From Parvibaculum indicum (lineage in GTDB: Bacteria; Pseudomonadota; Alphaproteobacteria; Parvibaculales; Parvibaculaceae), in assembly GCF_011762095.1 (NCBI RefSeq), contig NZ_JAASQO010000009.1:1-64000 (forward strand): 64,000 nucleotides of DNA, in the 5' to 3' direction. The position numbers and the translations under genes were made by a program. Of this stretch, positions 34,983 to 44,206 are shown in pieces (the stretch's first letter is position 1; every line of letters begins with the position of its first letter). A model generated the notes under the pieces. The model saw only the letters and a program-made list of their open reading frames with translations. It searched no databases and was not told where the DNA came from.

Positions 34983-35762
34983 TCAAAAGATCGGCCGGGG
35001 CCTCAGATAGCTGTCGTCGAAATCGCAATACCGGCCCAGGCTCGCGAAATCCATGATGTAGAGACGGCCGCCCGAGATGGCGACCCACCCCTTCTCCTTC
35101 AGTTCCTTCAGCATGCGGTTCACATGCTCGAAGGAAAGCCCCATCGCATCGGCGAGATGGTGCTGGCGGAGCGGAAAGGGGCAATAGTCGTTTCCGGCCA
35201 TGCCCAGCATTTTCTGGCGCGTATAGGTTTCGAGCAGAAAATGAGCCAGGCGTTCCATTGCGCTGCGACGGCCGATATCCGTCATATGCTCGAACAGCAA
35301 AGCCTCTTCCGATTGCGCCAGCGTTGCAAGGGCACGCGACAGCACGGCGTTCGCGCCGAACCGCTTCTTCAGATCGGCGGCGGAAAACAGGCACAGCTCG
35401 ACATCCGTAATCGCCTCGATGGAGTAGCCGTCGCCATTGGCAAGCTCGAACCCGGCATCGATGAAACTGCCCGCCATGAGAAACGACGTGATCTGCACCT
35501 TGCCGCTTTCCAGCGCCCGCTGGCGCATGGCCCATCCCGAAAACAGCGTCATGCATTCTTCGCCGTCGGTCTCGTGATCGAGAATGACCTCGCCCGCCCG
35601 GACATGGCGGCTTCCCGTCCTGACGGACTGGATCGCCTCCAGTTCCTCATGGTCGAGCGGCATGAAAAGCGCCTGTTTGCGAACCGGACAGGACCGGCAG
35701 TTTCGGGGCGGCTGTGGCGTCAAGGTCTGCTTCTTCAATCTCGGCCGCAGAGGCGGGCACAT
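34983..35762 (-). CDS. Crp/Fnr-family transcriptional regulator
   Basis: A 259-residue Crp/Fnr protein with a cyclic-nucleotide-binding-like beta roll (about 50-150), a dimer helix (RLAHFLLETYTRQKML) and a winged helix-turn-helix (RQHHLADAMGLSFEHVNRMLKEL). Near the N-terminus NCRSCPVR (C22, C25) resembles the start of the iron-sulfur motif in FNR/FnrN proteins, though the third clustered cysteine of FNR is replaced by leucine. An oxygen- or redox-related signal is thus possible but not certain. Next to it are TrhA and, divergently, the phosphate porin. If the N-terminal cysteines are not part of the protein, an ATG at 35663 is an alternative start. Confidence 0.85.
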   Translation of the reverse strand: MCPPLRPRLKKQTLTPQPPRNCRSCPVRKQALFMPLDHEELEAIQSVRTGSRHVRAGEVILDHETDGEECMTLFSGWAMRQRALESGKVQITSFLMAGSFIDAGFELANGDGYSIEAITDVELCLFSAADLKKRFGANAVLSRALATLAQSEEALLFEHMTDIGRRSAMERLAHFLLETYTRQKMLGMAGNDYCPFPLRQHHLADAMGLSFEHVNRMLKELKEKGWVAISGGRLYIMDFASLGRYCDFDDSYLRPRPIF

Positions 35763-36191
35763 ATTTCTTTCGGTCCCGGACCCCCGCTCGGGCGGGTCCG
35801 CGATTCATCTCAAAGGAGATATATCACTGCCCAAGACTTGCATCTTTGACGCAGGCTGCAAAGACGGCTCCGGCCGCGCCGATAAAACGCGCCCCGCGGC
35901 GCCTTTCTCAAAATCGCTCACGATAGTTGCATTCCTGCCGCACATCCCGCCTCCCCTTCCTTTCGACCGAAATCGGCGATTTCCGGCCCGAAAGCGCGGC
36001 CGGGCCGGGGGAGGAGCGACGCCGGCCCCATGCCGGAAAGCAACACCCGCCTCATGTCATCTGTCGGTCATAAAACCCGTAAGGAACCGTCACATAGGCC
36101 CCTTATTAGCGACGGGCATGGGGGGCGTTAGGCGGCACGGCCGCGGCGCGCAATCCTGATCAGAATGACCCATTAAACACGGAGACGTCTC
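35763..36191. other. Long regulatory gap before the porin
   Basis: These 429 bp hold no convincing gene. A GC-rich hairpin (GGACCC at 35778 with GGGTCC ending at 35798) lies just before the Crp/Fnr gene. A PHO-box-like tandem at 36054-36097 and a possible -10 precede the porin start. I see no FNR-type TTGAT-N4-ATCAA site. Confidence 0.6.
36054..36097 (+). promoter_or_regulatory. PHO-box-like tandem (four 11-bp units)
   Basis: Four consecutive 11-bp units ATGTCAT-CTGT, CGGTCAT-AAAA, CCCGTAA-GGAA and CCGTCAC-ATAG follow the PhoB pattern CTGTCAT plus four AT-rich bases. A -10-like TTATTA follows at 36103-36108. The porin start is at 36192. PhoB-P binding would induce the porin under phosphate starvation. 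Confidence 0.7.
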
Positions 36192-37568
36192 ATGACGTTG
36201 CGCAATATTCTGCTTGCGGGCACCGCGCTTGGTGCCGCCGCATTCCTCGCCGTTCCGGCCCAGGCCGGCTCGAAGGATTGCTGTGGCGATGTCGATGCCC
36301 TGAAGCAGCAGATCAACGATCTGCAGCAGAAGGTCGACGACCTTGCAATCAACTACGGCAACAAGATCAAGGATCTTGAATCCCGCAAAGGCGATGTGAT
36401 CACCACGTTCAAGAACGGTCGCCCGGGCTTCCGCTCCGCCGACGGTTCCTTCAAGCTCGACTTCCGCGGCCGCTTCCACATGGACGCCGGCTCGTATTTC
36501 AACGTCGACCAGGGCATCGAGAATATCGGTGGCCGTGACGACGACATCAACTTCCGCCGCGCCCGTTTCGGTGTGAAGGGCCATGTCTGGAACGACTGGA
36601 AATATGCGCTGATCTTCGACTTCGGCGGTTCCGACGACAGCAGCGGCCCGGCGCTCCACGAGGCCTCGCTCACCTATGCCGGTATCGACAATGTCGGCAT
36701 CACCTGGGGCGCCTCGAAGCCGAAGCTCACCTTCGCCGACTCCGTGTCGTCGAACGACGTGACCTTCCTGGAAGATCCGACGGCCGCCACGCTGATGGCC
36801 TCCATCGGCGGCGGTTCCTCTCGTCAGATGCTCGGCGTGACCTATGAAGGCGAGCAGCTCTTCCTTGCCGTGTCCCAGACCTGGGGCGAAGTCGGCGACA
36901 ATGAAGGCGACCTCGACGGCGGCGAAAACCTCCTCGGCCGTATCGCCTTCGTTCAGCCGCTCGGCGACACGCTGTCCATGCAGGTCGGTGCCTCGGGTGC
37001 CTGGAAGTACAACAGCGACGGCTCGTTCCGCTTCCGCGACCGTCAGGAACTTCGCCTGGATGCCGGTCGTCTCCTGACGATGAACAACATCACGAGTGTC
37101 GACGACGTTTATGGCTACGGTCCCGACCTGACGCTCGCCGCCGGTCCGTTCCGCGCCTCGGCCGAGTACTACTGGTACAAGGTCAACCGCGACACCGGTT
37201 CGGATTACGACTTCGACGCCTGGTATGCGGAAGCGGCCTGGCTCATCACCGGCGAAAGCTACAAGTTCGACGGCGAAGGCGGCATGAAGGGCGTGTCCCC
37301 GGCCAATCCGTTCGACCTTGCCGGCAGCGGCTCGGGCGCCTTCGAAGCGGCCGTGCGCTACTCCGACACCGACCTCTCGGACGTGGCCGGTACGGCGTTC
37401 GACAGTGGCGATGCGCTGCAGCAGAAGATCTGGACGTTCGGCCTGAACTGGTATCCGAACAAGAACATCGCCTTCAAGGCGAACTACCAGATCGTCGATC
37501 TTGAAGACGGGGCCGGTAACGACGCCGGTTTCGAGGCCGTCGCGCTGCGCACGCAGTTCAAGTTCTGA
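36192..37568 (+). CDS. OprO/OprP-type (phosphate-selective) porin
   Basis: A 458-residue outer-membrane porin of the OprO/OprP superfamily. A signal peptide ends at VPAQA, followed by CCGDVD and a coiled coil (VDALKQQINDLQQKVDDL), then FRLDFRGRFHMDAGSYF-like barrel strands, INFRRARFGVKGHVWNDWKY and LTWGAS-like segments, ending in the terminal phenylalanine (RTQFKF). OprP-like porins form trimers with anion or phosphate-selective channels. The PHO-box-like repeats upstream and the PstS-like gene downstream support a phosphate role. High translation is suggested by codon use and by the strong terminator after it. Confidence 0.9.
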   Translation: MTLRNILLAGTALGAAAFLAVPAQAGSKDCCGDVDALKQQINDLQQKVDDLAINYGNKIKDLESRKGDVITTFKNGRPGFRSADGSFKLDFRGRFHMDAGSYFNVDQGIENIGGRDDDINFRRARFGVKGHVWNDWKYALIFDFGGSDDSSGPALHEASLTYAGIDNVGITWGASKPKLTFADSVSSNDVTFLEDPTAATLMASIGGGSSRQMLGVTYEGEQLFLAVSQTWGEVGDNEGDLDGGENLLGRIAFVQPLGDTLSMQVGASGAWKYNSDGSFRFRDRQELRLDAGRLLTMNNITSVDDVYGYGPDLTLAAGPFRASAEYYWYKVNRDTGSDYDFDAWYAEAAWLITGESYKFDGEGGMKGVSPANPFDLAGSGSGAFEAAVRYSDTDLSDVAGTAFDSGDALQQKIWTFGLNWYPNKNIAFKANYQIVDLEDGAGNDAGFEAVALRTQFKF

Positions 37569-37596
37569 TCTGATCCTCGCAGGATAAGTCAGACGA

Positions 37597-37627
37597 TGCC
37601 CCGGCGGGTCACCGCCGGGGCATTTTT
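37597..37627 (+). terminator. Rho-independent terminator after the porin
   Basis: Eleven-base perfect stem TGCCCCGGCGG / CCGCCGGGGCA with a GTCA loop, then five T residues, 29 bp after the porin stop. Confidence 0.9.
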
Positions 37628-37740
37628 ATGCTCAAAGAGGACCGGGACATGACGGAAGGCGCGCTCGGGCGTCACGCATCGGCCATGACACCGCGACGAA
37701 CACGGAGCATCCGGTCGTCTTCATCAAGCGCAACAAACCC

Positions 37741-37826
37741 GTCACCCCGGACCTGATCCGGGGTCCATACTGTTTTCGCGCCTTTCGCCTGCGCCCTGTG
37801 GATGCCGGGTCAAGCCCGGCATGACG
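37741..37826. repeat. Palindromic intergenic repeat (alphaproteobacterial REP-like)
   Basis: Two hairpins, GTCACCCCGGACCTGATCCGGGG and GATGCCGGGTC with AAGCCCGGCATGAC, form the element often seen in many copies in alphaproteobacterial genomes. It fills most of the 317-bp gap between the porin terminator and the PstS-like gene; nothing else is visible there. Confidence 0.7.
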
Positions 37827-37885
37827 TCATCTCCGGCATGAAAATTCGGTACCGGCTCGAATGTCGGAACGACACGGCGATTTCG

Positions 37886-38854
37886 TCAATCCAGCCGCTT
37901 CAGGCCGAGCCGTTCGATTTCCTGACCCGAATAGACGTAAGGCAGCGGGTAATAGCCTGCGAGCGCGGCGTCCTTCTGCCCGTCCAGCGAAAAGGCATAG
38001 GTGAAGAATTCCCGGACCGGCGCGGATAACGGCGCATCGGGCGCCTTGTCCACATACATGTAGAGAAAGCGCGTGATCGGGAAGTCGCGGCGATAGGCAT
38101 TCATCTGGTTGGCGAGAATGCATTCGCCGCCATCGGTGGACAGCCGCAGCGATTTTTCGCGGCCCGTGCGGTAGCCGACCGGCGCATAGCCGATGGCCCC
38201 TTCGTTCTTTCCGATCCCGTCGACCACCTCCGAGGATTTGTCGAAGGTTTCGACGCCCGTCGAGAAGGATGCGCCGTCCATCGCCTTCGCGGCGAAGAAT
38301 TCGGCCTCGCTCGATCCGGACGGATAGCCCAGCCGCAGGACCGGCCTTGCCGCCCAAACGCCCGTCGCGCCGAGATCGCCCCATGTCACCGTCGGCGCGC
38401 TGAACGCCTCGCGGAGTTTCGACATGGACAGGCAGTCGAGCGGATTGTCCTTGTGGACGAAGACGGTCAGCACATCGACGCCGACACGCACCTGCGTCGG
38501 CGCATAGCCATGCTTGTCGCGGAACCGGCTCTCTTCCGCCGCCGTCATTTCGCGTGACATGGCGGCGATGTCGATATCGCCATCGGCCAGCGCGGAAACG
38601 GCGCTCGCATCGCCGTCGAAGCGGCTTGTCGCCCTCACGCCCTTATAGGTCGCCATCAGCGCTTCCGACCAGAGCAGCACATATTTGCGAAGCGCGGGCG
38701 AGCCTTCGACGCGCAGATCGCCGCCAATGTCCGACGCGGCGCGATAGGGCTTGTAGCGATCGTCGATGATGGTCGCCGAGGCGGGCAGGCTCGATGCGAG
38801 CACGGTTCCGGCCAGCAGGATCGCAGTCAGGCGGGATCTGGAGAATCGGCTCAT
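37886..38854 (-). CDS. PstS-like periplasmic phosphate-binding protein
   Basis: A 322-residue periplasmic binding protein of the PBP/PstS-like superfamily. Start set at 38854 (MSRFSRSRLTAILLAGTV), which begins a signal peptide ending near LPASA. Typical segments are GDLRVEGSPALRKYV, GDGDIDIAAMSREMTAAEE and LGYPSGSSEAEFF with an IGYAPVGYR motif, the last containing backbone contacts for the phosphate. It would deliver phosphate or an analogue from the porin to an uptake system. No pst permease genes lie nearby. A clean PHO box before it was not found. Confidence 0.8.
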   Translation of the reverse strand: MSRFSRSRLTAILLAGTVLASSLPASATIIDDRYKPYRAASDIGGDLRVEGSPALRKYVLLWSEALMATYKGVRATSRFDGDASAVSALADGDIDIAAMSREMTAAEESRFRDKHGYAPTQVRVGVDVLTVFVHKDNPLDCLSMSKLREAFSAPTVTWGDLGATGVWAARPVLRLGYPSGSSEAEFFAAKAMDGASFSTGVETFDKSSEVVDGIGKNEGAIGYAPVGYRTGREKSLRLSTDGGECILANQMNAYRRDFPITRFLYMYVDKAPDAPLSAPVREFFTYAFSLDGQKDAALAGYYPLPYVYSGQEIERLGLKRLD

Positions 38855-38927
38855 GGAACGGGCGTCTTTCAGGCGAACGGAACAATCCGCCCATCCTACG
38901 ACAGGCAATGTGACCGCGGCATGAAGA

Positions 38928-39950
38928 TCACGCCATGGTCAGCACCGCCGCGCCGGTCAGCCGGCCGTCGCGCAGGCGGGCCAGCGCCTCGTTCGCCTCT
39001 TCGAGCTTCATCCGTTCCACCGTCGTCGTCACCGGCACTTGCGGCGCGAGGGCCAGGAATTCCTCGCCATCGGCGCGGGTGAGGTTCGCGACGGAATGGA
39101 TGGAGCGCTCCCGCCACAGAATGTCGTAGGAGAAGGCCGGGATTTCCGACATGTAAATGCCCGCGCAGACGACGCGGCCGCCCGGCGCGGTGGCTTTGAG
39201 CGCGGCGGGGACGAGCGGGCCGGCGGGCGCATAGATGATCGCCGCGTCGAGCAGTTCCGGCGGCGTCTCGTCCGAGCCGCCCGCCCATTCCGCGCCCAGC
39301 GATTTCGCAAAGTCGATGGCCGCCTCGTCGCCCGGTTTCACGAAGGCGAAAAGCCGCCAGCCTTCCGCCTTCGCCACCTGCGCCACGATATGCGCGGCGG
39401 CGCCGAAACCGTAAATGCCGAGAATGTCGCCCTTCCCCTCTATGCTCGGCCGTGCCATGCGCAGCGAGCGGTAGCCGATGAGCCCGGCACAGAGGAGCGG
39501 CGCGGCTTCCGCCGGATCGGGCGCCCCCGTCAGCGGGAAGCAATAGCGCGCATCGGCCACCGTATATTCGGCATAGCCGCCGTCGCGCGTATAGCCGGTG
39601 AAGAGTGCCCTCTCGCACAGGTTCTCCTGCCCCTTGCGACAATAGCGGCATTCGCCGCAGGTCCAGCCGAGCCAGGGAATGCCGACGAGCTTTCCCACGT
39701 CGACCCCCGTCACGCCGTCGCCCGTGGCGGCGACATGGCCGACGATTTCATGGCCGGGAACGAGCGGCAGATTCGGTTCGGTGAGTTCGCCATCCACCAC
39801 ATGCAGGTCGGTCCGGCAGACGCCGCAGGCCGCGACCTTCACCAGCACCTCGCCCGGGCCGGGCCGCGGCACGGGGAGTTCGGCCAGGCGCAGCGGCGTA
39901 TTGGGCGCATCCATCACCATGGCGCGCATGGTTTCGGGCAAGTCAGGCAT
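38928..39950 (-). CDS. Zinc-dependent alcohol dehydrogenase
   Basis: A 340-residue MDR-family alcohol dehydrogenase. Catalytic zinc ligands are C in CGVCRTDLH and H in PGHEIVG; the structural zinc cluster is CGECRYCRKGQENLC. The NAD(P)-binding motif is GIYGFGAAAH. The sequence matches the bacterial AdhA-like class that oxidises primary alcohols. It is 73 bp upstream of the PstS-like gene and reads the same way, and is followed on the right by a truncated hemoglobin gene 57 bp upstream. A shared transcript is possible. Confidence 0.92.
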   Translation of the reverse strand: MPDLPETMRAMVMDAPNTPLRLAELPVPRPGPGEVLVKVAACGVCRTDLHVVDGELTEPNLPLVPGHEIVGHVAATGDGVTGVDVGKLVGIPWLGWTCGECRYCRKGQENLCERALFTGYTRDGGYAEYTVADARYCFPLTGAPDPAEAAPLLCAGLIGYRSLRMARPSIEGKGDILGIYGFGAAAHIVAQVAKAEGWRLFAFVKPGDEAAIDFAKSLGAEWAGGSDETPPELLDAAIIYAPAGPLVPAALKATAPGGRVVCAGIYMSEIPAFSYDILWRERSIHSVANLTRADGEEFLALAPQVPVTTTVERMKLEEANEALARLRDGRLTGAAVLTMA

Positions 39951-40006
39951 GGCGGCACTCCTTTTCCACCTTCATGATTTCACGAAGAGGGAATTTCCGG
40001 GAGGGG

Positions 40007-40417
40007 TCAGTCCGCCGCGCGGGCACGGCCCTCCGCCGTCGCGGGGTTGAAGAACATGCCGAGCTGCAGGCTGCCGGCGATGCGGTGCGCGCGTTCCTTG
40101 AAGGCGGGGGCGGCTTCGGCGGCACAGACCTCGTCCACGGTCCGGCCGAACAGCGCCAGCCAGCGGTCGAAATGGGCGGGCGTCACATCCTTCAGCCGCA
40201 TATGGGCGGGCATGGGGCGGCCATGATAGCGGCCGGTTTTCAGCATGGCGGAGGACCAGAAATCCATCATCTTCAACAGATGCGGTTCCCAGTCCTCGCC
40301 GATCACGCGCGCGAAAACCGGGCCCAGCATGTCGTCCTCGCGGAGACGCCCGTAAAAGGTGCGGACCAGCGTTTCGATCTCCGCCTCGTCGGTCGCCGTC
40401 TTGTCGCCCTGCGTCAT
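40007..40417 (-). CDS. Group III truncated hemoglobin
   Basis: A 136-residue truncated hemoglobin of group III (P type). Features are TLVRTFYGRLREDDMLGPVF, FWSSAMLKTGRYHGRPMPAHM and the proximal histidine in LKDVTPAHFDRWLALF, ending in the AHRIAGSLQLGMFF helix. The protein binds heme and probably handles oxygen, NO or peroxide. It is located upstream of the alcohol dehydrogenase gene in the same direction. The identity is clear, the physiological substrate not. Confidence 0.92.
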   Translation of the reverse strand: MTQGDKTATDEAEIETLVRTFYGRLREDDMLGPVFARVIGEDWEPHLLKMMDFWSSAMLKTGRYHGRPMPAHMRLKDVTPAHFDRWLALFGRTVDEVCAAEAAPAFKERAHRIAGSLQLGMFFNPATAEGRARAAD

Positions 40418-40581
40418 CTCTGCTCCTCATGCGGAATGCGGCCGGAAATTGTCCGCTTTCTAGATAGGCCCCCGCATCCGGCCCTGACAACGCGGCAAAA
40501 TCCCGCACTGCTCCAGTCGGATATTCGGATATGAAAAAGGGCGGGCGCGCATGGCACCCGCCCCCTCGCCAGCCGGTCCCG

Positions 40582-41895
40582 TCAGACCTGGCCGTAGACC
40601 CTGGCGCGTTCGATGTCTTCCTTCAGGGTGCGGGCGCCGAGCACGAAATGCAGCGCGCCCCACAGCCCGACAAAGGAGGTGATGAGAAGCGCATAGCGCA
40701 GCGATTCGACGCCGAACTCCGCATGCAGCGCGTCGCTCAGAAAGCCGACCGTCTGCGGACCCAGCCCCAGCCCGATAATGTTCAGGATGAAGAGCAGGAT
40801 CGCCGAGGCGACCGAGCGCATGCGCAGCGTCACCAGCGACTGCGTCATGGACAGGATCGGCGCCAGATAGGCCGCGCCCGCAAAGGCGGGGATGACGAAA
40901 AGCCCCAGCGCCCAGACCGGGTCGCCGGAGAGGTAGAGCGCCACGTTGAACGGCGCGACGGCGAACCAGATGATCGCGATGATCCAGAGGTTCCAGCGAA
41001 TGTCCTTCTTGCCGAAACGGTCGCCGAGCCAGCCGCCCATATAGGTGCCGAGCCCGCCCGAAATGCCGATGATGAGCGCGAGCGAGGTGCCGATCACGCC
41101 CTGGTTGAGCTCGAAGGAGCGCGCCAGGAACGCCGGCAGCCACACCACCGCGCCATAGCCGACAAAGGCCGCCAGCGCCGCGCCGAAGGCGATATGGCGG
41201 AAGGAACGCTGGCCCCAGAGGAAGCCGAACACTTCCATCACGCCCGGCGCGGTGCCGCTGTCGACCATCGCCTCGGAATGCCCGCGAATGGGCTCCTTGA
41301 CGCTGAACCGCACGAGAACGGCCATCAGCAGGCCGGGAAGCCCGACCACCAGAAAGGCCGCGCGCCAGCCGAACCATTGCGACACCCAGCCGCCGATCAG
41401 GAAGCCGATCAGGATGCCGATATTCACGCCGAGCGAAAAAACGCCCAGCGCCGCGCCGCGTTTTTCCGGCGGGTACATATCCGCGATCATGGAATGCGAG
41501 GGCGGGCTCGATCCCGCCTCGCCCACCGCCACGCCGATGCGCATGGCGGCGAGCTGGAAAAAACTCGTCACGCCCGCGCAGGCCGCGGTGAAACCGGAGA
41601 AGAGCGTCAGCGCAATGGTGATGACGTTCCGCCTGTTCCAGCGGTCGGCCAGCATGGCGATCGGAATGCCCAGCGTCGCATAGAAGATCGCAAAGGCGAT
41701 GCCGGAGATGAAGCCGAGCTGCGTATCCGTCAGCAGGAGTTCTTCCTTGATCGGCTGCAGCAGAATGGAAAGGATCTGCCGGTCTACATAATTGATCGTG
41801 TAGACCATCGTCAGAATAACGAGAACGTAGGTCCGGTACGGGGGCGTAAACCCCTGTGCCTCGGTCGCGCTGTCCGCGCTCGGCCGAGCTTCCAT
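40582..41895 (-). CDS. MFS transporter (spinster-like)
   Basis: A 437-residue major facilitator with twelve predicted helices. It has the MFS motif A between helices 2 and 3 (LADRWNRRNVIT) and GEAGSSPPSHSMIADMYPPEKRG after helix 4, characteristic of the spinster/YjjL-like group of alphaproteobacteria. The substrate cannot be told. GGAGG lies before the ATG. It is separated from the neighbouring hemoglobin gene by about 160 bp. Confidence 0.9.
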   Translation of the reverse strand: MEARPSADSATEAQGFTPPYRTYVLVILTMVYTINYVDRQILSILLQPIKEELLLTDTQLGFISGIAFAIFYATLGIPIAMLADRWNRRNVITIALTLFSGFTAACAGVTSFFQLAAMRIGVAVGEAGSSPPSHSMIADMYPPEKRGAALGVFSLGVNIGILIGFLIGGWVSQWFGWRAAFLVVGLPGLLMAVLVRFSVKEPIRGHSEAMVDSGTAPGVMEVFGFLWGQRSFRHIAFGAALAAFVGYGAVVWLPAFLARSFELNQGVIGTSLALIIGISGGLGTYMGGWLGDRFGKKDIRWNLWIIAIIWFAVAPFNVALYLSGDPVWALGLFVIPAFAGAAYLAPILSMTQSLVTLRMRSVASAILLFILNIIGLGLGPQTVGFLSDALHAEFGVESLRYALLITSFVGLWGALHFVLGARTLKEDIERARVYGQV

Positions 41896-42099
41896 ATTTT
41901 CCTCCCGAAGTTCCTCCTGCCCGTGGACCGGGCAATTCCCTGTTGCAGCGAGCCTAACAGCGCCTCCCGTTTCGGCAAGATGCCCGTATCCATCGTGACG
42001 CAGGCGTCACCTCCGGCGTTCCGCCGGGGCATTCCGCCCCGCCGCGACCATGTCCGGATTTGGCGAGCCGGACCCGGCCTTTCGCGCTAGATTGGGGAC

Positions 42100-43617
42100 A
42101 TGGAAAAACAGCCGCACATCAAAGGCGAGACGACGCCCCTGCTCGACGAGGAGCTGTGCTACCGCGCGGTGACGGCGCGCGATGCCCGGTTCGACGGACG
42201 CTTCTTCACCTGCGTGCGTTCCACCGGCATCTATTGCCGCCCCGTCTGCCCCGCGCCGACGCCGGGGCGCAAGCAATGCGTTTTCGTGTCGAGCGCGGCG
42301 GCGGCGGAAGCGGCGGGGTTCCGCTCCTGCCTGCGCTGCCGCCCCGAGGCCGCGCCCGGCGCGCCTGCCTGGACGGGCACACAGGCCACCGTCACCCGGG
42401 CGCTGCGCCTCATCGAGGCGGGCGCGCTCGACCATGAGGACATCGAGACCTTCGCCGCCCGTCTCGGCCTTGGCGGGCGGCATTTGCGGCGCCTCTTCGT
42501 CACCCAGCTCGGCGCCACGCCCCAGGCCGTCGCCGCCAATCGCCGCCTTCTCACCGCCAAACAATTGCTGACCGAAACGCAGCTTCCGATGGCCGACATC
42601 GCCCATGCGGCAGGCTATCGAAGTCTCCGGCGCTTCAACGGGGCGATCCGCTCCGCCTATGGCAATTCGCCCGGTGCGCTGCGCAAGGCAAACGCGCCCG
42701 CCCGCGACGAAGACGGCAGCATCGCGCTCCGGCTCGGTTATCGCGCGCCTTACGATTTTCCGCGCCTGCTCGCCTATCTCGCCGCCCGCGCCATTCCCGG
42801 CGTGGAGGCGGTGAGCGGCGAGCGCTATATGCGCAGCTTCCGTCTCGGCGAGGCGGCGGGCCTTATCGAAGCGAGCGACGATCCCTCGCGGCGGTCGCTC
42901 GCCATACGCATCCATATGCTGCGCGGCCCGTTGCCCCTGCGCATGGTCGTCGCGCGGCTCAAGCGTCTTTTCGATCTCGATGCCGACCCCGACGCCATCG
43001 GACAGGCGCTGGCGGGCGACGATCTCACGGGTCCGCGCCTTGCCACCGCGCCGGGCCTGCGCATCCCCGGCGCCTTCGACGGCCATGAACTCGCCATCCG
43101 CGCCATCCTCGGCCAGCAGGTCTCGGTGAAGGACGCCACCACGCTTGCCGGGCGGCTCGCCGCCACGCATGGCGAAACGCTTGAGGGGGCGGACGGCCCC
43201 GTCACGCTTCTTTTTCCCGACCCCGCCACGCTGGCGAGGGGCGATCTTTCCGGCCTCGGGCTCACCGGCGCGCGCATGAAAACCATCGCGGCTCTTTCCG
43301 CCGCGGAAGCCGACGGGCGGATCGACCTTTCAGTCGATGGCGCGGCGGGCACCGGGCCGGACGAAACCATCGCCCGGCTGAAGGAACTCCCCGGCATCGG
43401 CGACTGGACCGCGCAATACATCGCCCTGCGCGCCCTTGGCGAACCGGACGCCTTTCCGGCGGGCGACCTCGTATTGCGCAAGATCGCCGGAAACGGCACC
43501 CCGGTCAGCGACGCCGCCATGCTGGCGCGCGCGGCGCATTGGCGGCCCTGGCGCGGATATGCCGCCATGGCGCTGTGGCAAATTCCCGACCCCTTCCAGA
43601 AGGAGGATGCGGCATGA
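42100..43617 (+). CDS. alkA: Ada-type regulator fused to AlkA DNA-3-methyladenine glycosylase
   Basis: A 505-residue fusion. Residues 1-85 form the Ada zinc domain with the four cysteines in FFTCVRSTGIYCRPVC and FRSCLRC; in Ada the first cysteine takes methyl groups from phosphotriesters. An AraC helix-turn-helix follows (about 95-195). The C-terminal half is an AlkA-type glycosylase with HhH motif LKELPGIGDWTAQYIALRAL and the catalytic aspartate in FPAGDLVLRK. It removes alkylated bases and may regulate itself. The stop overlaps the next gene by 4 bp, giving a small adaptive-response operon. Confidence 0.92.
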   Translation: MEKQPHIKGETTPLLDEELCYRAVTARDARFDGRFFTCVRSTGIYCRPVCPAPTPGRKQCVFVSSAAAAEAAGFRSCLRCRPEAAPGAPAWTGTQATVTRALRLIEAGALDHEDIETFAARLGLGGRHLRRLFVTQLGATPQAVAANRRLLTAKQLLTETQLPMADIAHAAGYRSLRRFNGAIRSAYGNSPGALRKANAPARDEDGSIALRLGYRAPYDFPRLLAYLAARAIPGVEAVSGERYMRSFRLGEAAGLIEASDDPSRRSLAIRIHMLRGPLPLRMVVARLKRLFDLDADPDAIGQALAGDDLTGPRLATAPGLRIPGAFDGHELAIRAILGQQVSVKDATTLAGRLAATHGETLEGADGPVTLLFPDPATLARGDLSGLGLTGARMKTIAALSAAEADGRIDLSVDGAAGTGPDETIARLKELPGIGDWTAQYIALRALGEPDAFPAGDLVLRKIAGNGTPVSDAAMLARAAHWRPWRGYAAMALWQIPDPFQKEDAA

Positions 43618-44144
43618 AACTCCCCCAGGATACCTCCCTTGCCACCGCATTCATCGACACGCCGGTCGGAAAGATGCGCGCCGCCGCCACGGATCGCGGC
43701 CTGTGCGTGCTGCTTTTCCCGAACAAGGAAACGGCATGGCCGAAAAAGGAAGGCAGCGCCAAGGCGCGCCGACATCTCGCCGAGACGCGCAAGGCGCTTG
43801 CGGATTATTTCGCCGGCACGCGAAAGGAATTCTCAGACATCGCGCTCGACATGCAGGGCACGGATTTCCAGCGCAGCGTCTGGTCGGCGCTTCTCACCAT
43901 CCCCTTCGGCGAAACGCGCAGCTATGGCGACATCGCCCGGCAGATCGGCAATCCGAAAGCGGTGCGCGCGGTGGGGCTCGCCAACGGGCAGAACCCGGTG
44001 CCCGTCATCGTCCCCTGTCATCGCGTCATCGGCGCCAATGGCAAGCTCACCGGCTTCGGCGGTGGAATTGAGACGAAACAATGGCTGCTCGCCCATGAAG
44101 ACACAAAAAAATCTTTGAACGGAGAGATGTTGCTTCCGCTCTGA
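43614..44144 (+). CDS. ogt: Methylated-DNA--protein-cysteine methyltransferase
   Basis: A 176-residue O6-alkylguanine transferase. The active-site PCHRVIG, the DNA-binding helix FQRSVWSALLTIPFGETRSY, and the arginine-finger region are present. It transfers the alkyl group to its cysteine irreversibly. The ATG at 43614 overlaps the Ada-AlkA stop codon and is preceded by AAGGAGG, so it is translated in tandem with it. The N-terminal domain is of the Ogt type. Confidence 0.95.
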   Translation: MKLPQDTSLATAFIDTPVGKMRAAATDRGLCVLLFPNKETAWPKKEGSAKARRHLAETRKALADYFAGTRKEFSDIALDMQGTDFQRSVWSALLTIPFGETRSYGDIARQIGNPKAVRAVGLANGQNPVPVIVPCHRVIGANGKLTGFGGGIETKQWLLAHEDTKKSLNGEMLLPL

Positions 44145-44206
44145 TTCCGCTAGACTCTCCTTATCGTCATTTACGGAAGACCGGGGGAGAAAGCAGGGAG
44201 ATGCAT

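Noticed and set aside
36604-36660. Possible additional gene on the minus strand in the porin region
   Set aside because: The 36090-36659 and 36353-36673 minus frames are antisense to the porin, and one runs into the PHO-box region without a ribosome-binding site.
38855-38927. A PHO box before the PstS-like gene
   Set aside because: GGTCACA and CTGTCGT are present but are not in 11-bp phase, so the match is too weak.
42007-43170. A 387-codon minus-strand frame within the Ada-AlkA gene
   Set aside because: Antisense to a clear fusion protein with all catalytic motifs; no homology-like features.
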